From Capsaspora owczarzaki ATCC 30864 (taxonomy: Eukaryota; Opisthokonta; Filasterea), in NCBI RefSeq assembly GCF_000151315.2, contig NW_011887293.1, positions 1,824,100-1,888,099 of the forward strand: 64,000 bases of DNA, in the 5' to 3' direction. The notes below the pieces were generated by a model that made no database searches, was not told the origin of the DNA, and saw only the letters and a list, made by a program, of their open reading frames with translations. How positions within the stretch are numbered: position 1 is the first letter of the stretch; the number at the start of each line of letters is the position of its first letter. The translations under genes and the position numbers were made by a program. This document shows, piece after piece, positions 7,627-15,042 of this stretch.

Positions 7627-10290
7627 ATGACTGAATCTTTCAAGATCCGCAAGACCGGCTGCACTAATAAGGCTGAACTCCTCACTCTGGCTGCAGAGAA
7701 GAACCACTCGTTCATCTTCAAGATCGGCAACAGCTGGTTTGAAAGTCGCAAGGACCACGCTGCTTTTACCGAGTATTATGAGAAGCTTAAGCCCAACCAG
7801 AAGTGTCACATGGAGGTGGTGCTCGCTGGCAAGCCAGTGAAACCGTACTTTGACATTGAGCTGAAAGGTATTGATGAGATTGAGGATTTTGATGCCGATG
7901 AAGCCGGCATAAATGTTATCAAGTGGATTAAAGGCTCGTTCAAGAAGCACTTTGGAATCACTATCAAGAATGCTGATCTCGCGGTCTGCGATGCTAGTAA
8001 CGAAGAGAAGTGGTCTATGCGTATTATTGTGAATAAAGAAGACGTGTTCTTCGCTGACAACTCTATCCAGAAGGTGTTTATGGATATTGCGCTCTCTGAA
8101 GCCTCAGACTTTGTAAAGAGCTGTGTTGATTCTGCAGTGTATGACAAGGATCGTGCTATGCGCATCTGCGAGAGCTATAAGGACGTGAATGGGTTATTTG
8201 TGCGGCCTTTTAAGACGATTAGCAACCATGAGATTGAAAGCTTCCTCATTACAAACCCAGTTGGCACGAATCCGCTGCAGTGCGATGCTATCGATGAAGC
8301 GCTTGAAGAACAGGAGCGCTCTAATAAGGCCGCGGAAGAAAGAAGGAAGCTGCAGTTGGCAACTCCAGTGAATGAGCACACAGTGAGGGAGATCCGCGAG
8401 ATTCTAATGGAGCACCTGGGTCCTGAGCACTATGGACAGCGTAAACATTGGTTCGGTATCGTAGCTGCAGTGAAGTGTGTCTTGGGTGAAGCTGGATATG
8501 ACCTAGCAAGGGAGTTCTCCGCCAGAGCTGGCGATCCACAATATGACAATGATTTCCCAAAGAATTGGGAATCTATCTCGCCCGACCACAACTGGTCTAT
8601 GGAATCTCTGTACAAGTATGTGAAGGGTGGTAGCAGTGCGCTGCGTTGTAACCAGGATTTTAGGATTGACAGTGATGAAGAAGAAGAGAATGAGAAGCCA
8701 ATGCAGTTTAGTGAAGATGAACCAGAGTTTGGCAACGAAGATGCTGATGCACTCATTCTGAAAGATCTGTTTGCTGGGAATGTAATTTCTGTGAGCTCAA
8801 AGAGTGACGACAACTTCTACATCTACAACCCGAGGAAAGTGCTTTGGGAGACTGCAACAAACGCTGACATGAATGATCTGGTTGGAGTGGAGCTTAAGAA
8901 GTACCTGGCTAAACGCATCGAAAAGATGGAACAGCAGATCCAGTCATCAGTCTCTCAAAAGAAGAAGGAGCTGTCTCCTAAGCTGAAAAAGTCAGCAGTG
9001 AAAGCATTTGGCGTTGATCGCAACCTGAACTCCACCCGAACCCAGCTGAAGAGTGCTTATAAACAGGCTGGAGGGTCGCGACATGCCAACGGAATTATTG
9101 TGAAGCTGAAGAGCAAGCTTCTTGATGCCAGCTTTAAGGCAAAGCTTGACAAAGATCCGTATTCACTGGCCATTGCAGGAAACAAGATGCTCAACCTTCT
9201 CACTGGCGTAACAAGGCAACGCGTGAGAGAAGACTACTGTACCTTTGCTCTGGATGTTGACTACACTCCTGGCAGTGACCTGTCAATCGCTCAGTCATTC
9301 TTCAGCGATGTGATGTGCGGAGATGCGGAAATGATTGAGTATTTCCAGCGAGTTATGGGTTACTGCCTGCTAGGTAACAATGCTGCTCACCTGATGTTCT
9401 TCTTCCTGGGTAGAGGTTCAAACGGCAAGTCATTGATTCTGCAGATCTTGGAAGCTATTCTGAAAGGGTACTCGCTCCAACTCCACTCAAGTGTCATTCA
9501 GGGAATCCAGTCTAATGGTGCCTCACCCAATCCGTATGTAGCGATGATGGAAGGTAAGCGTCTGGGTACTCTGTCTGAAGCAGTTAGGAATGAAGAAATG
9601 AATACAAAGCTGTTCAAGCAGCTCTCGGGCGAAGACACAATCACAGCTCGCATGCTCAATTGCAACCCTATCACGTTCAAAGCCCAGCTAAAGATCATTG
9701 TGGCGACGAATGAAATGCCAAAGGCATCTGCTGATGACGATGCACTGTGGAGACGCCTGATCGTTGTGCCGTTCAATGCCAAGTTCACAAACAACCCGGT
9801 GGGAAATGAGAGAAAGAAAGACTTGCACTACTTTGACGAGGTTGTGGTGCCAAATCTCAGTCAGTTCTTCACATGGATGGTCCAGGGAATTATGAAAGCT
9901 GGAAAGAAGTTTGAGCATCAAATGCCAAAGCTGGTTGCTGAAGTGACCACGGCAATGCGTTACGCTGATGACCCGGTTCACCAGTGGATTGCTGCCCAGG
10001 TTGTGAAGAAAGCTGGTGGTAAATCTAAAATGATGAGGCAATCTTCTGTGTTTGATGCTTATAAGCAATACTGTGAGAGGTCGAATCAATTCAAGCGAGA
10101 CATCGGCACAAACCAGGCGTTTTACAAGCGCTTGGCCCAGCTAGGATTGAAGTTCAGGCGTGTGAATGGCAATGACGTTAACGGAGCAGACTGGTATGTG
10201 GACGAGGAAAAGCACCAGGGTGTTATTGATGAGATTGACAGTGATTATGATGAAGATGAAGATGGTGACATGTTTGGCAAGCTGGTCTGA
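7627..10290 (+). CDS. Primase-superfamily 3 helicase (virus-like block)
   Basis: An 887-aa replication protein starting MTESFKIRK. The N-terminal 230 residues resemble an archaeo-eukaryotic primase: a VKPYFDIELKG strand carrying the D-x-E metal site, then SMRIIVN and a conserved DKDRAMRICESYK segment. A charged linker (about 300-410) leads to a D5-like region and an SF3 helicase. That helicase has Walker A GRGSNGKS (near residue 598), an acidic Walker B region GKRLGTLSEA and the motif C/sensor strand KIIVATNEMP, followed by DDDALWRRLIVVPF, the D5 arginine-finger region. The C-terminus is acidic. Such fusions drive DNA replication in virophages, PLVs and giant viruses. The real start was chosen at the first ATG after a T-rich/TATA box; an upstream open stretch is AT-rich non-coding. 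Confidence 0.9.
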   Translation: MTESFKIRKTGCTNKAELLTLAAEKNHSFIFKIGNSWFESRKDHAAFTEYYEKLKPNQKCHMEVVLAGKPVKPYFDIELKGIDEIEDFDADEAGINVIKWIKGSFKKHFGITIKNADLAVCDASNEEKWSMRIIVNKEDVFFADNSIQKVFMDIALSEASDFVKSCVDSAVYDKDRAMRICESYKDVNGLFVRPFKTISNHEIESFLITNPVGTNPLQCDAIDEALEEQERSNKAAEERRKLQLATPVNEHTVREIREILMEHLGPEHYGQRKHWFGIVAAVKCVLGEAGYDLAREFSARAGDPQYDNDFPKNWESISPDHNWSMESLYKYVKGGSSALRCNQDFRIDSDEEEENEKPMQFSEDEPEFGNEDADALILKDLFAGNVISVSSKSDDNFYIYNPRKVLWETATNADMNDLVGVELKKYLAKRIEKMEQQIQSSVSQKKKELSPKLKKSAVKAFGVDRNLNSTRTQLKSAYKQAGGSRHANGIIVKLKSKLLDASFKAKLDKDPYSLAIAGNKMLNLLTGVTRQRVREDYCTFALDVDYTPGSDLSIAQSFFSDVMCGDAEMIEYFQRVMGYCLLGNNAAHLMFFFLGRGSNGKSLILQILEAILKGYSLQLHSSVIQGIQSNGASPNPYVAMMEGKRLGTLSEAVRNEEMNTKLFKQLSGEDTITARMLNCNPITFKAQLKIIVATNEMPKASADDDALWRRLIVVPFNAKFTNNPVGNERKKDLHYFDEVVVPNLSQFFTWMVQGIMKAGKKFEHQMPKLVAEVTTAMRYADDPVHQWIAAQVVKKAGGKSKMMRQSSVFDAYKQYCERSNQFKRDIGTNQAFYKRLAQLGLKFRRVNGNDVNGADWYVDEEKHQGVIDEIDSDYDEDEDGDMFGKLV

Positions 10291-10318
10291 GTGAGATTGA
10301 TGAGTTTGTAAGTGCTAG

Positions 10319-10625
10319 GTGGCAGTTTTTTTTGTTTGGTGGCAGTTTTTTAAAAAAACTGCCACCTAAATTTTGGCGGTATTAGTGTGAGATTGAGTAC
10401 TCTAGGTGGCAAAAGTAGTAGTTTTTTTTCCGAATCCAAGCTCTACAAGAGGAACCAAATTCAAGCTCTGGAGGAGGAACCAAATTTTTTCGTTTTGTAT
10501 AAGGCTTGACTTTAGAAAAAACTACTACTTTTACCACCTAGAGTACTCAATCTCACACTGATACCGCCAAAATTTAGGTGGTAGTTTTTTTAAAAAACTA
10601 CCACCTGGCAAAAAAAACTGCCACC
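10319..10625. repeat. 307-bp inverted repeat (110-bp arms) after helicase gene
   Basis: The left arm (10,319-10,429) and right arm (10,516-10,625) are reverse complements with roughly ten differences. Each arm contains an inner palindrome of GGTGGCAGTTTTTT and its complement. The roughly 85-bp centre contains a tandem pair of CAAGCTCT...GAGGAACCAAATT units. A further partial unit, CGCCAACATTTAGGTGGCAG, occurs at 10,651-10,670. It may be a replication origin, a terminus remnant or a MITE; no clear target-site duplication was found. Confidence 0.85.
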
Positions 10626-10756
10626 AAAAAATGAAGAGCCACACAAATGCCGCCAACATTTAGGTGGCAGTTTTTTTTTTTGGGCATCCTCTCGCCACAC
10701 AAAGTCCAGTCAACGCCTATTTCTGCCTCTAGGATTGTCAAGCTTATCCGGTTAAT

Positions 10757-10793
10757 ATTTTTATTTGCAATTATTTTCATTTCCATCCATATA
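10757..10793 (+). promoter_or_regulatory. T-run/TATA promoter-like box before HNH gene
   Basis: TTTTTATTTG at about 10,757 and TTTTCATTTCC at about 10,774 are followed by CCATATA immediately before the ATG at 10,794. This supports that ATG over the upstream one at 10,647, which lies inside repeat sequence. Confidence 0.5.
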
Positions 10794-11468
10794 ATGGAGC
10801 TCCAATACATCTACCCGCCTCGGGATACACATCAGTCCCTGTACAAGGGCTACATAAAGCCTTGCAGAGCTGGTAAATGGCGTATCAACATCACTGTGTC
10901 AAACATTCGTGAGCGTTTCACTGGAACTGAACAGCAGGCAATGAACCGGCTATTCGAGCTGAATGAAATCAACAAGACTTGCCGGCATTACATTGTCAAG
11001 GAGGGTGACAATTACAAATTCCGAGTGTCCGATCAACGCTTCAGCCAGATCTCAGAGGAATCAATCCCAACAATCTGGGAAAATGCACCGTACGTGATGA
11101 GAAATGGTTATGTTTATTCAACCCTCGCACACAAATACCTGCATGTGATTCTTCAACCTATTGAGAATCGTGCAATTCATTCAGTCGATCATAAGAACCG
11201 CGATAGGATGGACAACCGGCTGACCAACCTACGGCCAGCAACCAGGCAAGTGCAGTTAATCAACCGGAATGTAGATCGGATGAGAAACATCCACGAAACT
11301 AACGTAGAAGTAGCGTACCCGGTTATGCTGGCTGATGGTTCAATCAAGTACAGGCACATGCGTTTCAGCTTGAAGAAGAACGGTGAAGAGTTTATGACTG
11401 CAGCTTATGCGTTCTTGATTGCCAAGCTAAGAGAGATACCGGTATACCGAGAAGCATTGTCACTCTAA
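10794..11468 (+). CDS. HNH endonuclease (virus-like block)
   Basis: A 224-aa protein starting MELQYIYPPRD. The HNH_3-type core lies near residues 125-160: VDHKNRDRMDNRLTNLRPAT followed by RQVQLINR. It has the His of the first motif, the RMDNRLTNLR signature and a downstream Asn. The C-terminal 50 residues (SIKYRHMRFSLKKNGEEFMT...) resemble the small DNA-binding AP2-like units that often follow such nucleases. Family members are homing or accessory nucleases common in phages, giant viruses and PLVs. It probably cuts DNA to promote spread of itself or of the element; no intein or intron host signature is visible around it. Confidence 0.8.
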   Translation: MELQYIYPPRDTHQSLYKGYIKPCRAGKWRINITVSNIRERFTGTEQQAMNRLFELNEINKTCRHYIVKEGDNYKFRVSDQRFSQISEESIPTIWENAPYVMRNGYVYSTLAHKYLHVILQPIENRAIHSVDHKNRDRMDNRLTNLRPATRQVQLINRNVDRMRNIHETNVEVAYPVMLADGSIKYRHMRFSLKKNGEEFMTAAYAFLIAKLREIPVYREALSL

Positions 11469-11530
11469 ACGCACTGTAAAAGGCAGATTCCTTCTTTTTT
11501 ACACCATTTTCCCACAGAAATAATGACAAA

Positions 11531-11546
11531 CACCTAATATTAGGTG
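11531..11546. terminator. 16-bp perfect palindrome after HNH gene
   Basis: CACCTAATATTAGGTG is perfectly self-complementary and lies 60 bp after the HNH stop codon, in a 410-bp non-coding gap that also holds repeat unit A at 11,623. It could end transcription or bind a dimeric protein; both readings are speculative. Confidence 0.35.
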
Positions 11547-11814
11547 CATCTCTCAAATTACCAATAGGTATTGCCTTTCTGACTGTATTCTAAGTGGACT
11601 GTACCACTCTTCTGGAAAACGCGGGAAAATCCCTTACTACCCATCAGGAAAAATCAGAAAGGATCCTCCCTCTACACAAACCCCACACAAAAGAGAGACC
11701 CCCAGGCAAAGCTTTTACTCTTCACAACCCTACACAATCACCACAGAAACCAGGTACCAGCTCCTAAAGAATGACGATTTGGATGGTTGGTCAAACGATC
11801 CCGATTATTGTTTA

Positions 11815-11877
11815 TTTTTTATTTCAAATGATTTTATTTCCAATAGATATAATCCCCGACGCCAGCTAACGATAAGA
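11815..11877 (+). promoter_or_regulatory. Double TTTTATTTC plus ATATAATC box
   Basis: Two copies of TTTTATTTC-like sequence (11,817-11,825 and 11,832-11,840) precede ATATAATCCCC and the ATG at 11,878, as in other genes of the block. Confidence 0.5.
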
Positions 11878-12246
11878 ATGACATCTACCATTCAAACTCC
11901 CGATATTCCATGCCCTGCCTACGAAGAAGCGGTGGCTGGAGACAAATGCCCAGAATACAGTGAACGAGCACCCAGGCGTGTCATCATCAATCGCCAGTTC
12001 GTGGAAGGAAAGTATGAGATTATACAGCTTGTGCTGGCTGCCACATGCTTGTTTGCTTTCTTCTTGACAGTTTGGATCGTTGGCAAGCAAGAGAAAACAG
12101 CTGAAGGCCGAGTTGTAGCTCTGGAAGCAGTCCTTGCCATGATTTTCTGGATAAGTCTGGCCAAAATGGTAAGGGGTCTTCTTCCGCGAGTGAAAAGGCC
12201 GCTAACTGTGGTTCTAGACCATGATGTGGAACTCTCAAACGAATAA
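11878..12246 (+). CDS. Small two-span membrane protein (virus-like block)
   Basis: A 122-aa protein starting MTSTIQTPDIPCPAYEEAV. After a 45-residue Pro-rich N-terminus there are two hydrophobic segments, about residues 48-66 (IIQLVLAATCLFAFFLTVWIV) and 77-95 (VVALEAVLAMIFWISLAKM), separated by a short charged loop, then a basic tail ending VELSNE. The PAYEEA stretch resembles the late-domain-like motifs of viral membrane proteins, but that is only suggestive. The promoter-like box upstream ties it to the virus-like block. It is the last gene before the TIR element. Confidence 0.55.
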   Translation: MTSTIQTPDIPCPAYEEAVAGDKCPEYSERAPRRVIINRQFVEGKYEIIQLVLAATCLFAFFLTVWIVGKQEKTAEGRVVALEAVLAMIFWISLAKMVRGLLPRVKRPLTVVLDHDVELSNE

Positions 12247-12332
12247 GCGAAAATCCCTGACTACCCATCAGGAAAAAATAAAAAAAGAACACCTCGTACA
12301 CCAATCCCACACAAAAGTAATACCCCAGCCAG

Positions 12333-12510
12333 CTCATAGAGCTAGTCTCCCCACTTTCTCCGGACGAGTTTTGTTTTCCCCTCCCCCTACCCCTCCCCAG
12401 CCCTCTGGCGCCTTCCCCTGACCTCCCCTCCCACTCCCCTTGTTCCAGTAGCCATAAATAAAACTTACAATCACCCAGGAAGAGTCTCGGCTCAGTCAAA
12501 AATTTCATCC
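12333..12510 (-). repeat. Left terminal inverted repeat
   Basis: Pyrimidine-rich on the plus strand (CCCCTCCCCCTACCCC). It pairs with 14,862-15,039, with short differences such as a TTAT/TCGT change and small indels in the C-run. The inner border is at TTTCATCC. Confidence 0.9.
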
Positions 12511-12643
12511 ATCCAGCCGAGTCCGCCATCGTTGGCGCCAAATCTCCAACCAAGCGATCAAGCTCCAGCACCTCCTGCTGCTGAATCCAATCCCCCGCCG
12601 GACGCCCCCGCTGAACGAATCATCAACGTGATCATTCTCGGAC

Positions 12644-14560
12644 ATGAAGAGGTCAAGAACGATGCTGCCGTTGTCCCAAGCGAGGCGCAAGTCCGATTTT
12701 CCCGCCACTGATCCTCTCACTTTTGGCGCGCTCGTCGAGCGGATCCTGGAATTGCCGCCGGTGAAGCCCGTTATCAACAAGTACATGAGCGCGCAAAGGC
12801 ACAAACCGCTCGAGAGTCAGAAGAAGCCCACGTATTCGTTCAAGGGAGCTCAATCTGCTGGAGAATCTGCTGCTGCGGAATCTGGAAAATGGGATGACGA
12901 TCTCACCACGGTACTGGAATCCAACTCAGTCGAGGTGCAGGTGAGGCTGACCTGCTCAAGCAGCCATCATATCGTCAGCTACACGCGTTTCACGTCAGGC
13001 ATGACTTGCAGGGTCTGCTTGGTGCGCGCGAGGATCAAAGCCGAGAGACGCAAAGCGCAAGAAGCCTCGAGGCGAGCGACTTCTGGCTCGACCAACGCTT
13101 CTTCTCTTCCAAGCCACCTGCAAGACATGATTCCTACGCTATCATCTCAAGCCTCAGAGTCCACTCCAGGTGATCTTATCATCTTTACCGCTCAAGCTGC
13201 CTGGAAAGATTTTATGGAGCGAGAGCAAGCTAAAATTGATATGCCCCGGCATGCCACCACCGCCCAATCCTTCACGAAGGAGAACAAGACAGGTCTACTG
13301 TACACGCGAAAACCTGATGGCCCAACTCCCAAGGCGCTTACTCTCACTGACGCCCAGCGGACGGCTCTGAATATTCAAGCGGGCGAGCCGGTCTTTGCAG
13401 CATCCAAGAAGGCCTACCGCTGCTCCAACCGCCAAGACCAGCAACAGCAACGTGTTGCTGCTACTCGAGCGTCTGGCACTGCTGCGTCGGCTGCTGACTC
13501 CATGTCTCAGAGTGAAAACGCAATTGCTCAACACGGCAATTCCAGACTTCCAGTGCACGAACGTGTCATTGATTCCATTGCACATCCACACGATTACGAC
13601 CAGAATTTTGAGGCCGTGCCTCGGTTGAAGCTTGGATGCTGTCGCTACTCGCTCACACGATATGTTCTGGTGGTACAGCGAGATGAGGGGTACCAGCGAG
13701 TGGGTGTTGCTTTTCGCCGTACTGGCAAACATGAGCCTGCTTGTTGTGACGGCTCGCTGACGACAACGCAGCACATGCACAAGAAACTCGAAGCCTGGAT
13801 GATTGACCGCTTGGACATTCGTTCCTGGGAAGAAGTGCTTTTGGAGTTTGTTCGCCATGTCTCGACCGCACCTCGACCTAAGCCATCCTGGGAAGTCCGC
13901 ATAGAAAGCACTCGGTGGTTTCCGAGCGACGCTGCGGTGAAAACCTTCTTGGTGCGCCAACTCAATGGCGGTGCTTCGCCTGATGCTGTTCGCCTGCGCG
14001 AGTTGCAGAAATCGTGCGAACAAGACCCCACCACGCAAGGATTCGAGAAGGCCGTGCAGGATCTACGCCCAAGTCGAGGACAAGTCATGGCAGCTCAAGC
14101 TGCTCTTGTAGCAGAAGCAGCAGTTCCCCGCGCAGCGCGGCAGCTCTTTGAAAGCCTTGCGCCTGAGCGAGCTGAAATCAGCCAGCGGATGCGCCCGTCC
14201 ACCCGTGCAGCCTCGCAATCGCAGCAACCTCGTCGATATGCCGGCTTGGATGCTGATGAGGCCGGAGCCGACGACGACGACGACGAGGACGCCGAAGAGA
14301 ATGATGGCGAGCTGGATTGGGGAGACGGTGCTTTGGCTAGCAACGCAAGAGTTGCTGCAAGCGTGAAGCGGCGGGCTGCACCCAATCGCACCGCAAAGTG
14401 GTGCAAGCGTCCTCGAACCACCCGGAGGAAGCGCAGCGGTCGTGCACTCAACGATGATGCCCATGACGAGACGAGCGACTTGGACGAGGCGGCATCCCAA
14501 CCGTCAATCTTCTCCCAGGGTGAAACGGCGAGCACAATAGCTGACGAGGATGCGTCGTGA
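12644..14560 (+). CDS. 638-aa protein of the TIR element, unknown family
   Basis: I do not recognise this protein. ATG 12,644 is the first in frame after a stop. Visible parts: a Ser/Arg-rich N-terminus; a possible metal site near residues 103-124 (LTCSSSHHIVSYTRF, then CRVC); a Lys/Glu helix (RARIKAERRKAQEASRR); a central Cys/His-rich domain near residues 330-395 (LGCCRYSLTRYVLVVQR, HEPACCDGS, TTQHMHKKLEAW); a helical region; a poly-acidic run (AGADDDDDEDAEENDGE, about 540-556); and a basic Lys/Arg tail (KWCKRPRTTRRKRSGR) like a nuclear signal. The GC-rich codon use resembles host genes rather than the AT-richer virus-like block. It may be a DNA-binding transposition protein or a captured host gene in a non-autonomous element. 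Confidence 0.7.
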   Translation: MKRSRTMLPLSQARRKSDFPATDPLTFGALVERILELPPVKPVINKYMSAQRHKPLESQKKPTYSFKGAQSAGESAAAESGKWDDDLTTVLESNSVEVQVRLTCSSSHHIVSYTRFTSGMTCRVCLVRARIKAERRKAQEASRRATSGSTNASSLPSHLQDMIPTLSSQASESTPGDLIIFTAQAAWKDFMEREQAKIDMPRHATTAQSFTKENKTGLLYTRKPDGPTPKALTLTDAQRTALNIQAGEPVFAASKKAYRCSNRQDQQQQRVAATRASGTAASAADSMSQSENAIAQHGNSRLPVHERVIDSIAHPHDYDQNFEAVPRLKLGCCRYSLTRYVLVVQRDEGYQRVGVAFRRTGKHEPACCDGSLTTTQHMHKKLEAWMIDRLDIRSWEEVLLEFVRHVSTAPRPKPSWEVRIESTRWFPSDAAVKTFLVRQLNGGASPDAVRLRELQKSCEQDPTTQGFEKAVQDLRPSRGQVMAAQAALVAEAAVPRAARQLFESLAPERAEISQRMRPSTRAASQSQQPRRYAGLDADEAGADDDDDEDAEENDGELDWGDGALASNARVAASVKRRAAPNRTAKWCKRPRTTRRKRSGRALNDDAHDETSDLDEAASQPSIFSQGETASTIADEDAS

Positions 14561-14861
14561 ACTTGGTACTAGTGTGTTGAATAAACGTATACATGCAGAG
14601 CGAGAGCGACGGAGCACCTAAGGCACAAATTGCAAAGCAGAGTGAAATTTGAGATGCAAAAATTTGCCAAGTCCAAAAATTCGGTACTTTGACCACGCCG
14701 CCAAGCAATCCAGTTGCACCGAATGTCCCGTCGCTCGAGCTACAAGCTTTGACGTGATATATTCACCATATGCGAGTGCAAGGGGCGGGGTGTCTGACTG
14801 CCAATGCATCATTCTCGCTCAACCCACCGCAATCCTAATGGCTGGCCAAAGGGTCGGCCAT
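14561..14861. other. 3' non-coding part of the TIR element
   Basis: About 300 bp between the stop codon and the right TIR. An AATAAA at 14,580 could serve as a polyadenylation signal. Nothing else was recognised. Confidence 0.5.
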
Positions 14862-15039
14862 GGATGAAATTTTTGACTGAGCTGAGACTCTTCCTGGGTG
14901 ATTGTAAGTTTTATTCGTGGCTACTGGAACAAGGGGAGGGGGAGGGGAGGTCAGGGGAAGGCGCCAGAGGGCTTGGGAGGGGTAGGGGGAAGGGGGAAAA
15001 AAACTCGTCCGGAGAAAGTGGGGAGACTAGCTCTATGAG
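14862..15039 (+). repeat. Right terminal inverted repeat
   Basis: Purine-rich (GGGGAGGGGGAGGGG) and the reverse complement of 12,333-12,510. Its outer 20 bp equal window positions 1-20. Confidence 0.9.
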
Positions 15040-15042
15040 CTT

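Larger units (their letters stand above)
11623..12318. repeat. Pair of about 70-bp direct repeats flanking a small gene
   Basis: Unit A (about 11,623-11,695) and unit B (about 12,247-12,318) share GAAAATCCCT-ACTACCCATCAGG, then an A-rich spacer and CC(A/C)CACAAAAG. They flank the membrane-protein gene at 11,878-12,246. Unit B ends 14 bp before the TIR element. They may mark a duplicated intergenic cassette or the worn end of the virus-like element. Confidence 0.65.
907..12332. mobile_element. Polinton-like-virus/virophage-like element, incomplete module set
   Basis: About a dozen tightly packed genes on both strands, mostly without introns, surround a primase-SF3 helicase and a phage-fibre-like repetitive protein, with an HNH endonuclease and small membrane proteins. 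This combination is typical of Polinton-like viruses and virophages. A common promoter-like signature links the genes. I do not recognise a double-jelly-roll capsid, packaging ATPase, protease or integrase, and no terminal inverted repeats were found, so the borders are approximate. The recognised frames are open, which suggests a fairly recent copy, but the element looks incomplete or atypical. It is a host-integrated fossil or relic by this reading. Confidence 0.65.
12333..15039 (+). mobile_element. TIR element, 2.7 kb, unknown family
   Basis: The ends are 178-bp inverted repeats (12,333-12,510 and 14,862-15,039) about 93% alike. The outer 20 bp recur at window positions 1-20, which proves that at least two copies end this way. 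If the element end is drawn at CATAGAGC, the bases AGCT flank both sides (12,331-12,334 and 15,038-15,041) and could be a 4-bp target-site duplication; AGCT is palindromic, so it may equally be part of the repeat. A single long open frame (12,644-14,560) fills the centre. No DDE or other transposase motif was recognised. TIR similarity and an open frame suggest a young insertion. Confidence 0.8.

Noticed and set aside
10319-10625. CRISPR-like array
   Set aside because: The repeats are inverted arms with a tandem pair in the loop, without regular spacers.
12505-12804. Minus-strand frames in the TIR element, also 13,295-14,038 and 14,063-14,535
   Set aside because: They are shadows of the GC-rich 638-aa plus-strand gene, with no promoter or composition of their own.
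1-15039. LTR retrotransposon or retrovirus
   Set aside because: No reverse transcriptase, protease, RNase H or integrase motif, no long terminal direct repeats and no primer-binding site were seen.
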